Source: Lingula anatina
Taxonomy: Eukaryota; Brachiopoda; Lingulata; Lingulida; Lingulidae
NCBI RefSeq assembly: GCF_001039355.2
Contig: NW_019775856.1
Location: forward strand, 125,060-189,059
DNA: 64,000 bases
Direction of reading: 5' to 3'
The number at the start of each line of letters is the position of its first letter. Within the stretch, counting starts at the first letter, position 1. Position numbers and translations under genes: made by a program. Shown one piece after another: positions 40,838 through 52,398 of the stretch. Below the pieces are notes generated by a model. That model was not told the origin of the DNA. It worked only from the letters and a program-made list of their open reading frames with translations, and made no database searches.

Positions 40838-42577
40838 TATATATATATATAATTAAAATAAAAAAATAAAAATGAAAAATAAACTACACGAAAGGGGCAA
40901 TAAAACTCCTCATCATATTCAGTACTTACTGAGACAACAATAGCAGTGGAATTGCATTTGACATCATTATTGGCCACACAAGTCCAGTGGACCACGTTGG
41001 TGGTCTGGTCTTTGTAGATGGCACAGGTCCGCTTGCTCTCAGCACAGTTGGTGGGTCTGGGTAGACCGTAGTCACTGGAGCCCACATAGCACTTAGCAGT
41101 AGAAAAACAGGAATTACTCAACAGTCAAGATGTATGATGTGTAACTTAGTCATCTAAATAATGATCATGACTCATGAAAATGAGGACATTACAAAAGATG
41201 GAACAATCAGAAGTATTACGGGAATTCTGTAGAAGATGCCAATATTGTTTATATCAAATATTCTATAAATTGGAATTATATCAAAATCAATAGAGATGAA
41301 AATTAACTAGGAATGATACTGATTAAAGCCAATTACAGCTCCAAACCTACCCTCCTCCTGCTGGTGCCTGGCATATTGCCAGTGTCAAGCTGGACAATTT
41401 TGTTGCAAGAGTCTGTCTGGCAGCAGTAGTAAGTGCTGGTGTTACTGACCTGGCAAAGGCAAAAAAAAAAAAAAATGAAAAAAATTACACTGTCTTTAAT
41501 CAGACATGATCTTTGGTTGTAAGAAAAAAAAAGAAATGGACTGGTGGCTATATTACCATTGTCTGGGATCACTTAATTTGGACCCCCTAAAAAAAAAAAA
41601 AAAAGAAAAAAAAAGGGCGGATCAGAGATTTAAAAAAAAAAAAGGCTGTTTAATGCTCACAGGATAATTGTCCAGAGGATAACAATTTTATCTAATGGAT
41701 ATGGATAGAGCTATCCAGTGTTCATGAATCTGGGTCCTGCTTTCTTGCACATCTGACATGAATAGGCAAAATGTGATTTTAGATTATGGCCCTTTGGTTT
41801 GTATGTGTGGGCTGTAAGGGGGGGGGGATATATAGAGGAAATGCATGCAGCATGATGATATTTTTACAGAAAAATCAAAACCATGATCTGATCAAAGTCA
41901 TTTTTATCATTTTCAATCAGTTAACTGGTTCAGGACACTCCATATGGCATTTTTTCCTCATCAGAACAACCAACTTGATGCTAGATATAGTACAGGATAC
42001 AAATTTGCAAATCTTTGGGAACTTAAGGTAACTTACCGTCAGGCATGAAAGATCAAGGACACACTCAGGAGTATCAGCCAACGTGACACATTCATGAAAA
42101 GATGTAGTAGTGGGGTCTGTCTCATTATTAGCTGCTCTGTCATACCATGCAGCACAGGCGTCTGCACTTGCTGGGCATCTCCTTGTAAAGGGCATGGTGC
42201 CATACATTGCCCTACCAACATAGCACTGTTGTAAAGGGAAAAGTAAATTGATATCCATCATATTTCTAAATTAAAATTGTAATATGTACAAAATGAGTTT
42301 AATATAAACAAAATTAAATTATCTAAAAGATATTGTAAAAGTGAAGAATACCTTAAAACGTGGCAATTCCAAACAATATCATGCAATGTTCACACTGCAA
42401 ATTTTTCAGTTGTTTGTGAGATCACAAGTCTTACGTTTCCTAATTCATAGACGTTTCCTGGATCATAATCTAAATAACATTTTTATGAACAGTAAGTTAA
42501 ATAGATGATCAACTTACTTCAAGAGCTGATGATGTGCCTATGAATGCAACAACCAAAATCAATGCCAAGTACTTCAT
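39822..42577 (-). CDS. GPI-anchored protein with two Ly6/uPAR three-finger domains, paralogue A
   Basis: Six coding exons, all introns phase 0: 42518-42577, 42037-42225, 41351-41449, 40930-41091, 40278-40346, 39822-40010; 255 residues. Signal peptide MKYLALILVVAFIGTSSALE. Domain 1 runs from CYVGRAMYG to CCQTDSCN, domain 2 from CYVGSSDYG to CCGTNHCN. Both end in the CC....CN signature of the Ly6/uPAR fold. A stalk with acidic GEAEGEAEG repeats follows, then a C-terminal hydrophobic tail (VILLVQAALAMAVSV) without basic residues, typical of GPI attachment. Sequons at NET, NTS, NST. Such proteins modulate receptors or septate junctions or act in immunity; no specific role can be assigned. The gene is convergent with Dscam and has a tandem paralogue at 44370-47095. 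Confidence 0.9.
40011..40277 (-). other. Introns of paralogue A (with repeats)
   Basis: This and the neighbouring introns (40347-40929, 41092-41350, 41450-42036, 42226-42517) show no additional exon. The intron 40347-40929 carries a GGT/GTAGT tract at about 40681-40727 and an A-run followed by (TA)n at about 40769-40850. The intron 41450-42036 has several poly-A runs. Confidence 0.7.
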
Positions 42578-42595
42578 CTTGGCGGACTCTAAAAT
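42518..42595 (-). other. Start-codon exon of paralogue A with 5' UTR acceptor
   Basis: Upstream of the ATG on the minus strand, CCAG|ATTTTAGAG provides an acceptor at 42596-42597, implying a noncoding leader exon. A matching donor (ACAG|GTAGATA) sits at 43049-43050 beside the promoter modules. Confidence 0.6.
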
Positions 42596-43050
42596 CTGGA
42601 ACACGAGATATGTGACAAAAAGGTAGAGAGTAACTAAAGATTTTAAACAATTTTATTTATTTAAATATATTTATATACCTATGAAACATAACATTCAGAC
42701 CCTTCCTCAAACAGCCTTCAAACAGAAGACGTTGAAATGGTTTCACTAAAAATTCCATTTTAATGATTTAATAAATCCATTTTACATTTATATTAAGAAA
42801 AGTATTCAGTATTTTCCAGTCATTAAATGTTAAAACTGAGAATTGTTTTATAGTCTCATGACCCATCCTTGAAATTCAGTCTTGAAACTGTATTTGAAAA
42901 TGATATTTTCTTTGTTTTTATCCGTTTAGAGAATCATATCCTAAAATATTGAATGCTGATATATTTGTTTCAACTTGAAATCTTTTACGGAAATGTTATC
43001 CTCTTATTTATCATCACAACGACTGTTTAAAAAAGGGAAACGATATCTAC

Positions 43051-43182
43051 CTGTTCTCTCTTCAATCCTTCCCGCTCAACTGCCGTTTTGTTCGTAGCAA
43101 CCAGATGCATCCTGGGAGCGATGGTGTTGATTTGTTTGTAGTAACCGTGTGCATTGTGGGATTGCTATTCGTTCGTAGCAAC
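43051..43182 (-). promoter_or_regulatory. Promoter of paralogue A: repeated CCCAnnATGCA-n-GTTGCTACGAAC module
   Basis: On the minus strand a module of about 33 bp (CCCANNATGCAY, short spacer, GGTTGCTACGAACAAA) occurs at 43085-43117 and 43129-43161, with a half module at 43171-43182. It lies directly upstream of a putative leader exon containing CAGTTGAGCGGGAAG. The same array with the same 44-bp spacing occurs before paralogue B. The CCC(A)..ATGCA part resembles the Staf/ZNF143 core; the GTTGCTA..AAC part is loosely RFX X-box-like. No TATA box. Confidence 0.6.
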
Positions 43183-44369
43183 AAAACAAGATGATATCAT
43201 AGGTCAAAGGTCAAAAAGGACAACATTTATAGACTTATTTTGCAAATTCAGTTTTGCAACAAGACGCCACTGAAACGATCATATTTTTAATCCGCGAAGC
43301 ACCCCATTCCCCTGGCTTGTGAATTCGCATTCATATGGCATGTTTTTCGTGAAATGAATAGTAGGCCTACTCAGTGAGTCAGTAGTAACCCCAATCAAAG
43401 TAGGCCTACTCAGTGTTTGGTGATGCAAATGTCTAGGCCTATAATTGACGCACATTTGTAAAAAATAATGATTCATTGCAAAACAATGCGTCACCTTTAA
43501 TGTCACAGAATGTACAGTTATTATCGACATTATTATTATGTACAGTTATTATACGTAAGTAGACGGACAGTGCTTGCCTCCATATCCCAAGAACTTCTCC
43601 ACCTCAGTCCTATCGCACATGTTACTGTCACACCAAAACTTATTTTCTTTCCCTAAACTGAACAATTGGTTAGAACTCTTAATTTCCTTCTGTTTCTCTT
43701 AAATATTTTTTCTTTGTGAGAATACAGTACTTTAATTATTACACCCTTTGTTATAATTTGTTTATCACACTGTTCACACATATTTGCCCAGCATCAATTA
43801 ACAAGATCAAATTGTTGGATTGAATTTTATTAGCTTCATGTAAAATATTGTTACTTTTTTTTTACTCCAATAATTAACCTCAAACTTTACGGTAAAATCA
43901 TGGTGCTATCAACCGCTACAGAAGACTATAACCAGTGTCATCACTCCTTGAATTTACCATTTAGTGTATAGTTTTTCTTCTTTTTTTTTTCAACATTTGA
44001 GCACATCATTTCAGTTGAACACTGCGCAGAACATATATATCATAGCCCTTTACCACCCGGCCTTGCTGTTTCTACCTAGGTCATATTACACAATTTACTG
44101 GTGGATTATAAAAAAGGCACATCAATTCTGCTCAGGCAATCTGTCCATCTTGAAATTCACTGCACTCCTCAGGAAGGGATGAAATTTTGAAGAAATAATT
44201 TAATGATAATTTTGTCAGTTTTACTCATGCTGTCATTTATTTGCAAAACAGAGAAAACGCCCAATTCAACTTGTCAGTTAGCTTCACTTAAACTCCGAGG
44301 GAAGGTCGAAAGGTTAAGATCATAATCAGCCAAGCCGATCAAGTGTTTTCAATCTGTTCAAGGAGTGTT
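43183..44369. other. Intergenic region between the two Ly6-type genes
   Basis: Contains two copies of GTAGGCCTACTCAGTG (about 43364 and 43400). From about 43998 it holds sequence matching that downstream of paralogue A (39240 onward, and 39566-39820 against 44113-44369). The shared 3' flank carries a conserved AATAAA (44236-44241 and 39688-39693 on the complementary strand), marking the likely polyadenylation sites and the extent of the tandem duplication. Confidence 0.65.
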
Positions 44370-47095
44370 TTATAGTAGGGTGACGGATACTGCCATGGCC
44401 AGTGCTGCCTGCACCAGGAGTATCACTGGATGGGCGAGAGCAGCCGCTGACTCTGCCACTGCCGTTGTCCCACCTCCACCTCCACCCTCAGCTTCGCCCT
44501 CAGCCTCACTCCCAGCCTGTAAGAATACAAGTTCATACAAAATATCACTCGCATTCACTGCATGAAAATATTTGAGTATGTTTTAGACAGAAAATCTGAT
44601 TTGCATTTTAATACTACAACATCGTTCACAAATTAAAATACTTATTTAATACTAATATGAAATTTTTAAATACCCAGAAAATCAAAGGAAAAATAATACA
44701 TCCAGCGCTGTGAAACATGCAGTGTGCACATTTTGTGAAGTGGTGTTATTTCATGAAAAAACAAAGTGATTGGCACAAAAAAAAAAAAAAATAATAAATA
44801 AATAATAATAAATTGGTAGTGAAAATTGTAGGGTTCACAGTAAGCTTCACATGCTGTAAGAACAAACTTTGATATGGCAAGTGCCTTGACAGACTCATTC
44901 ACCAAAGGCTGTATATTTTCTTTCAGGATTCACTCACCGTGGGTGCTTGGGTAGGTGCTTGGGTAGGTGCTTGTGTAGGAGCTGGGGTAGGCATCAGAGT
45001 GGCTGGGTTACAGTGATTAGTGTCACAGCATAGGTAGGCACTGCTGCTGGTATCCTATGGGGGAATAAAACACAGAAATAAAGCCGTTTTGCATTAAACA
45101 GTGAGCATGTAAATGCCTTTGGTGAAAACTTAAAACTAAAGCAGATTAAAATAATAATAAAAAATCACTATGTTCTCCCCCCCCCCCCAATACTTTAATT
45201 GGTTTTAAAAACTACTAACGTTCATTATTAATTTGCAGTGTGTCGTAATCCTATGCAGATTGCTTTATAAAAATAACCCTTCACAAAACAAAAAAAAAAA
45301 AAATACTGTGTGCTTTAAAACATGGCATGTATTATGGCATGTGACTTTTTATTAGTTTACTCACAGTTGGAGCAATAGTAGTGGAATTGCATTTTGATTC
45401 TCCGGCTGCCACACATGTCCAATGGATCACATTGGTGGACTCGTCTTTATAGAAGGCGCATTTACGCTGATCTTCTGGGCAGTTGGTGGCCCTGGGCAGA
45501 CCATAGTCATTAGAGCCAACATAACACTGGAAATAGTTTTTCAAAATACTATGAAAATATGCAGTTACATGAAGAATTGAAAGATGAAACTTACCAAGTT
45601 GAAAATGGCTTCAGGTGAGAAGGCAAATCACAAACATGTGAATTCTCAAAAAAAAATAATAATAATAAGAATAAGAATAAGAAATAGATTTAAAAAAATT
45701 AATTCCACATTTAAATATATACAACTAAGTCAATTAAGAAAAAGACAGAAAAAATTAGTTATGGACAAAAACCCATAATATTTGAACAAGAACTGTGTCT
45801 GTGGTATCTTATATGTAAGACCAACTACCAAAATAAAGTTAAAAACTCCCCTTAAATTCTGAAAAATAATGTATACAATTGCATATTTTAGACAAACCTA
45901 CCCTCCTCCTGCTGGTGCCTGGCATAGTGCCAGTGTCAAGCTGGACAATTTTGTTGCAAGAATCTGTCTGGCAGCAGTAGTAAGTGCTGGTGTTACTGAC
46001 CTAAAAGTGAAATCATCAGGAGTTTCGAGACACAAGACGGCATTTTACACCTAGAGGTAGGCTGAAAGCTATGACAACTTGAATTTGAAAGATGGCCACT
46101 GATAATAGTAACAATTCAACAATAATTTTTATTTGGTTAACTTAAAATGTTGTGCTTATATTATATGTATCAGATAAGACTTTTGTAGCTGACAAATTCA
46201 TATCTTATATAAATCAGGCAAACTGGTTGAGAAGGAGAAAAAATTTGATTTTTTTTCATTTAGCATAGTTAAAGGGATAACAACTCTTAATATGAGATCC
46301 GTATTTCACAAGGAATACATTTTAAACAACTCATTGAAATATAATAAATTATATTTCGCCACTCAAACGGTGGTTATTGCAATTATGTGGAACCTTTGCT
46401 TGCCATTGGACCATGCAACTTCTATAGGTGACTGTACTTTGTAACCAAACTTAGGATGTCAGAAGGGATTCATACACCGTAGGCAAGTATGGGAAAATTG
46501 TCATTTACCCCAGGAAAATTCATTTTTTTGGGCCAAATGAACAGTGGTTTTAAACTAAAAAGGTCATTAAATAATAATGATCACTGAATAAGGGTTGGAA
46601 TAAAAGGGAATCATGTGTAAGAAATGTCTGTTAAACGGTTTGATTGACATAAATCTTACCGTCAGGCATGGAAGATCAAGGACACACTCAGGAGTATCAC
46701 CCAATGTGACACATGCATGATGAGATGTAGTAGTGGGATTTGTCTCATTGTTAGCTGCTCTGTCATACCATGCAGCACAAGCGTCTGCACTTGTGGGGCA
46801 TTTCCTTGTAAAGGGCATATTACCATACTCAGCTTCACCAACATAACACTGCGAGAGAAAAGAGGGAAAATCTTTAAATCTTGTATTAATGCAATATCAA
46901 AATGGGCGTTATGGTAAAAGAAACCTCTTTCTTAAATGTCATTAAGGAAAAATGGTTCATTTCATTATCATTATTATTTTAAACAATTTAAAGGTGTTAC
47001 CCCATTTAAACAATAAGAACAGGATTTGTCCATACCTCAAGTGCTGCAGATGTGCAAATAAAAGCAGCAAGTAATGACAAAGCCAAGTACTTCAT
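44370..47095 (-). CDS. GPI-anchored protein with two Ly6/uPAR three-finger domains, paralogue B
   Basis: Six coding exons in phase 0: 47036-47095, 46660-46848, 45902-46000, 45365-45526, 44938-45054, 44370-44516; 257 residues. Signal peptide MKYLALSLLAAFICTSAALE. Domain 1 runs CYVGEAEYG to CCQTDSCN, domain 2 CYVGSNDYG to CCDTNHCN. It then differs from paralogue A: exon 5 is longer and encodes an APTQ-repeat stalk (PTPAPTQAPTQAPTQAPT), likely O-glycosylated. The tail is SEAEGEAEGGGGGGTTAV and a GPI-type hydrophobic end (VILLVQAALAMAVSVTLL). The third exon and the 3' end are nearly identical to paralogue A, whereas exons 2 and 4 are clearly diverged. Confidence 0.9.
44938..45054 (-). repeat. APTQ coding minisatellite in exon 5 of paralogue B
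   Basis: A 12-base unit encoding A-P-T-Q is repeated about three times at the 3' half of the exon. Paralogue A's equivalent exon (69 nt) lacks it, so it expanded after duplication or was lost in A. Tandem coding repeats of this kind are often length-polymorphic. Confidence 0.8.
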
Positions 47096-47124
47096 CTTGG
47101 CTTTTATAAAAAAAAAATCGGATC
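47036..47124 (-). other. Start-codon exon of paralogue B with 5' UTR acceptor
   Basis: A strong polypyrimidine acceptor (TTTTTTTTTCAG|GATCC) lies 29 bases before the ATG, mirroring paralogue A. The matching donor of the leader exon (AAATAG|GTAGGAAT) lies at 47554-47555. Confidence 0.6.
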
Positions 47125-47555
47125 CTGAAAAAAAATAAAATGCGCAGAAATAAGTTTGACAACAAATAATATTATCTTTCTGCTCGTCCAGCAAATAAGT
47201 CACACGCACTGTTAGCAAATTTACTGGGTAGGAGAGGTAACAATACTGGTGATTCTGACAAATGAATATAACACAACTTGTACAACTTCAATCTGTGGGT
47301 TGCAATTGAATAAACTAATATGAACTCTTAGCACAACTTTCAAACGTCAAGATTCTACACTTCCGTCCAGAAATGATAGGTATCATGCATTATCTAAAGC
47401 TTTTTTTAAAACGCTGAAATTTAAATTTGTGTAATTCTAAGCATCACATGAATACTCACACGCTACAAATTTAACGTTCACAGAAACGTTATGTCGCATG
47501 TAAACCTATAGTCTATGAAAAGATTCAATACATCGAGAGCGATTCATATTCCTAC

Positions 47556-47706
47556 CTATTTCTTCTTTTCTTCCCGCTCAACTGTCGTTTTGTTCGTAGC
47601 AACCTGATGCACCATGGGAAGAATGATGTTGATTTGTTCGCAGCAACCAAGTGCATTGTGGGAAGTATGTTGTTTGCTTTTGTTCATAGCAACGTATGGG
47701 AAATTG
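47556..47706 (-). promoter_or_regulatory. Promoter of paralogue B: three repeated modules
   Basis: Modules at 47587-47619 and 47631-47663, plus a third, looser one at 47676-47706 (CCCATAC then GTTGCTATGAACAAAAG). Start-to-start spacing of the first two is 44 bp, identical to paralogue A. A conserved leader CAGTTGAGCGGGAAG follows. Confidence 0.6.
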
Positions 47707-49320
47707 CGTCACGGGAACTCGCATTGTGTCGTGAGGGTAATAAATTACTTTTTTTTTTAGCGAAAACGGTATTAGTAGAATAGTGGAAGCCTCAACACCT
47801 ATCAAAATATTCAATCTCGACCTCCTAACGGAAAAAAAATAATTATATAAAATAAAATAAAATTTAAAAAGGCCACCATTATGAACTGAAAATAAAAGGA
47901 TTCTAGACACGTATAAATCCATTTCTCGAATTTTGAAGATTCAGCACTCAATCTATACACTACAGATATGTTTTAATCGATCCCCGCCATTTATCCCACA
48001 TAGTTCATGGGACAAAAACTCTGAAAACTGGGCATGATCTAATCAAATAATATTTTATGTAATATTTTTGGGGAAAATGATCCCTCCCTTCCGCAAGCAG
48101 GCTAGAAAGTGACCACGCATATATTACCTGTATCCTCCCTTTTATACCACCCACGCCAATCTTCATTGGTCGTGCATCTAACTACCACCCCATTTCCATA
48201 GATTTTTAGATCGATCTATCCCTGTGGGGAGTCTCACTAGATTACTGTCAGCTTGGCCGGCTTAAGCGTCTGTCCCGCCTACTAAAAGCTGTAAGGGGAT
48301 AATTAACTATGGTGCCCGCTCGGCTGACTGCAATTCAGCGTGAACCCCCAGGGAGTTAGGTCGATCTAAAACTTAATCTTTAGATCGATCTAAATCTCTG
48401 GGAAAGCACCCTACTACTCATAACTCTACCTTATTACGTCATCCACCCAAACATCTCCACGTAGGCTACCTTCTTTTTCATCACAAACCGTGAATACAAT
48501 AATTTTCCGCTATACTAATGAAACGCGGAAAATATTAATTATCAGGACCAAACTTAAACTAATATTTTCTGACTTAAAGCAACTTTCGACTCCAGTCCTA
48601 TTGTGAGAGGGGGTCAGTGGCATACGAAACCCTCCAACATCATGTATTCTATCAAAACACATCAGAGAAGTAAATAAAGTTATTAGACCGTCTTTAAACT
48701 TATTTAGGCTACTTAGGCTGCAATGACCATCATGTAGGCCTAAGCAGAGTTGGGCGGTGACTTGGACAATGGATATGGATTCGTTTACACTGCCTTGTGT
48801 TAATAATGTCCACTGTAGTGATATAAGAGTTATCAGCTCAGCGTCAGGTCACCTGTGAGTGAGTGGAGTTGAATTCGCTCTGCCGAACAATTACCGACAA
48901 GCTGCTTCTATAGAAATCCTTTCAACCATTCTCCCTTTGGCAAAACTGTCTCCGTGATGACAAGACACACAAATATTCATTTCGCGCCCGAAGAGATTCA
49001 TTCTTTAAAACGTGCTATATTAGAGGGATATTAACACCTTTTTTATGAAGCAGAAGTGCTGTGCACTTCAGTCCACTGCGGTATTGAAACGATTTCACCC
49101 CCGATCTTTCTATGGTCTTTAACATACTGCTATGGCAGTACACAATACACCGGACGACTGAAGACTGCAGTTTGTATTACAGAGGAATTATTACAGAGGA
49201 ATATATATATATATTAGCCTGGCTGTAAATAAGGAATGGAGGCGGAGCGGAGTCGTGCTAATAAACTGATGGAGGAAAAGTGTGACACTTGCTGAGCAGG
49301 TATTTTTGTTGTTTTTATGC

Positions 49321-49360
<40 letters not shown>

Positions 49361-49940
49361 GCCTAATCTTAAAATATGGATGGCGATCGAGGAGGAGAGG
49401 AAAGGAAGATATGAAAACAGATGACAGACAAATTAGACCAAATAAAAGGCAGTGGGAACCAGAATTTCTTCTAGTATCAACTAAATTCTGTTTAATCCGG
49501 TTTGAGTTCATAGTGAATGCTAGTAAATCCAATAACAAACTATGGTGTGTGTCTTCCATATATTGGTTAGCCAGGTTTATCGCAAATAACCACGTACTCT
49601 AGATATAATTTCGAGATTCAACACCCACACCTATACAATTTAATGCAATTTATAACAATGGCATTTTAGGAAACGAGGTCGGTAAGCTATTTACTCTTTT
49701 TGCAAGTACTTTAAATAAAGAAAAATACTTTGCCTCGGTTAGTGGTTGAAACCTGAGAAATCAAATAGACATTCTGAAGCTCTTGACTGGATAGTAAACA
49801 TTTTAGGATCATGTTCGTTTGCTAGATTAGATTCGCTACATCATTTACTTAGTGCGCCGTACAGGTAGCTCTTATTGTGTTTATTTTTTGGCTTTATTGC
49901 ATATGTCTGTGTACAGATTACATACTATGTGAGAGGACAT

Positions 49941-49980
<40 letters not shown>

Positions 49981-50760
49981 ATAATAATAATATTAATAAT
50001 AGTAATAATAATAAAAAACTTTAATTTAAAGAGGGTAAAACGTGTTAAGAGAGAGAGAGAGAGGGGGGGGTATTGGGCGAATCTTAAGTTGGATTTCTTA
50101 TTTGACTTCTTAATCTTTTCTGCATATTCATAGATTATTTTCCTTTTAGGCAGGGGTGTCAGCGTTAAAACGGAGCAGGTAAAATCCCTCACATCAACCG
50201 CCTTTCCCGGAGGGGAAGAATCTTCACTTCACTTCACGAGCCCTGGAGCGCTTGCTTTCCCCTGTTTATGAATCGACTGATATTCCCTAAGAATTTAAAA
50301 TTACACAGCCCTAGAGATTCCCCTATTGACACATGGAAGATCAGCCGTTAAAGATCTAGATAGACAAGCATCTACAGCCTACGACTAGCCTACAGTCAGT
50401 TACGCCCAATGCATTTAGGGTACTAGACAAAAGAAAAATTTATATGGACGTGCATCGTACTTCAGCGTTGGTACATAGCGAATATTTCAGGTGTTTTCAC
50501 CTTTCTATGGAGACATCATCTAAACGAAACGAACAATATGTTGATCGAGAAGAGCTTGCAGCAAGAGAGACTGTGTAATGTAAACGTATAAGACACTACA
50601 GCAGATCATGCCGAGATTTGATTTCTGCTTTCATTGTTGACACCGGAAAACCCGTGTCTCTTAAACTTTGCTGCAATGAAGGATACTAATAATACTTCGC
50701 CGGATGCTACGCTTTGGTATCCGTAAGGTTAACTGTATTGAACAATGTGTTGGGGAAGAC
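47707..50760. other. Intergenic region
   Basis: No gene seen. It holds a foldback element (48192-48405), a short TA run near 49203, and (GA)n tracts at about 49324-49357, 49941-49980 and 50047-50068, which generate RERERE/SLSLSL pseudo-frames. Confidence 0.6.
48192..48405. mobile_element. Foldback MITE-like element, family A copy 2
   Basis: Closely similar to 17871-18072: outer ends TTTCCATAGA / CTCTGGGAAA, nested TTAGATCGATCTA palindromes, GGGGAGTCTCACTAGATTAC, and the core GCCTACTAAAAGCTGTAAG. No open frame. Confidence 0.78.
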
Positions 50761-50834
50761 GCTTTTGTCTACGAGCAACGCGTCAGTGTGTTAGTTGAGA
50801 AGAGTGTTACCATTAAGGAGCACGTCCGTATAAA

Positions 50835-51122
50835 ATGCAAAAGAAGGAAATTGTCTTGCTGTCCGGCATAATACTAATGCTTTTTCTATGGATATGCAAC
50901 AGCTATTTCATCTCTCTCAAAATAAATTGGAAAATAAGGGAGGATCATGACACTTCCTCACGAGTGAGAGATATGATAGTTCTTCAGACCTCGCAGCACT
51001 ATAATAATCCGCTCCGCATCATGTGGAAGACAAATACAACGTTTGGTAGGGGAGTCGTTGGGATTCAGGGTCCACGAATTCCAAGGACAACAACACCGTC
51101 TAAACTTGTTGATTCAAACTGA
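50835..51122 (+). CDS. Candidate first exon of a type II membrane protein
   Basis: An ATG-initiated frame of 95 codons. It has a short basic N terminus (MQKK), then a strongly hydrophobic helix (IVLLSGIILMLFLWI, continuing to about residue 27), then a hydrophilic stem with an N-T-T sequon. This is the topology of the signal-anchor exon of Golgi glycosyl- or sulfotransferases. A possible donor is TTTG|GTAGGG at 51046. I found no following exon on the plus strand, so it could also be a chance frame or a short orphan gene. Confidence 0.3.
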   Translation: MQKKEIVLLSGIILMLFLWICNSYFISLKINWKIREDHDTSSRVRDMIVLQTSQHYNNPLRIMWKTNTTFGRGVVGIQGPRIPRTTTPSKLVDSN

Positions 51123-51332
51123 TTTGTCCAATTAGGAAGAAAAGATTTTGAAGGCCTTTCAAGTTCATAGCACTTTCGGGACAGGAATGTGCTGGGGTGT
51201 AGCGGCGACACGGATAAATTATAGCTTAGGGCAATTTTACTGCAATATGTTAAACACTGGAATGGAATTTTTGTTTGAATTGTTATTGGTCTGCTTGTTA
51301 TTCTCTTTTTGGTGGAGATAAGGAGTATCTAT

Positions 51333-51365
51333 TGTTATTTTTTTTTTTGGGGGGGGGGGGGGGCG
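51333..51365. repeat. Poly-T/poly-G tract
   Basis: A T-run followed directly by a G-run; low-complexity noncoding sequence. Confidence 0.9.
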
Positions 51366-51379
51366 AGGGGGACACCAGG

Positions 51380-52302
51380 CCCTACGCACACTCTTCTTCC
51401 TTGAAGTACATGTGCAAAGGGTCAATGGCAGTCTTAACTTGAAAGAACTGGTGAAGAATTTCCAACCATAACCCCCATCTCCACCTATTTAGATTGCAGT
51501 TCTTGAGACATGTGAGAGAAATTATAGAAAAAACATCATTATTTTTATTTTCCATTTATTTATCTCTTCGAGTATTATTATGCACCTGTATTACCAGTAT
51601 ATGGCACGTGGCATATTATAAAAATTTTAAACCAGAACGCACAGATCACACTGTGGGTTCCCACACGTCCCTTTACTTCTACGCAATATTTTCTTGTACC
51701 GGGATGTCATTAAATTTTACCAAGAGCAACACAATATAAAATGTTATATATCTTTATATTATATGTAACATATACTTTTTGTGAATATAAATATGATATG
51801 AAGTTTTTTATGCACAGTTGGTGATAGCCGAACTATATTTATACAAAAGTTGTTAAAAAATTGTACAAAAATCAATAACGTTTAATAAAATATTTGGATT
51901 GCATATTTACGAAAACTGCAAACATGTAAATATCTATAATGCGTTGTATGTAATAAGATAAAAAACATTCTTAAAAAATTCTTCTAGAAACACATTTGTA
52001 TAAAAATCTTAACAAATACAGTGAACTTGACATGTTTTTTCCCTAAAATTTCATTAAACCTCGTGTACACTATAGGCCGTATTAGTGCAACAGATGGCGG
52101 ATTTTAATTGAATTTTTTATAGTTACCCACACGCCACGTGATCAGTAATATCAAATTATACCAAGCGAGGGCGCCACCAGCGTGGGCTGCTTCAATTTAC
52201 AACACAGTGTTCCCATTGAATAAAGGGAGTGGATATAAAATGGTCCCCAGCATTTAACAAAACGTTGCAGAATTAGAAGACTTGTTTATAATTCTTCTCT
52301 GG
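51380..52302. other. Noncoding region downstream of the TIR gene
   Basis: AT-rich sequence with no coding signal. It includes the 3' end of the minus-strand TIR gene; complementary AATAAA signals (TTTATT on the plus strand, for example around 51880) could serve as its polyadenylation site. Confidence 0.45.
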
Positions 52303-52398
52303 TTAAAGCTGTTTCAAAGCAGTCGACAATGCCTTCATGTCCCGGAGGTGTTTCACTGCCAGTCTATCAAATATATAGCTATGGAAGAATTCTGGCGC
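52303..52398 (-). CDS. ARM-TIR-SAM gene, exon 10 (C terminus)
   Basis: 96 nt including stop: APEFFHSYIFDRLAVKHLRD, MKALSTALKQL then TAA (complement at 52303-52305). Final SAM helix. Confidence 0.85.
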   Translation of the reverse strand, partial: APEFFHSYIFDRLAVKHLRDMKALSTALKQL

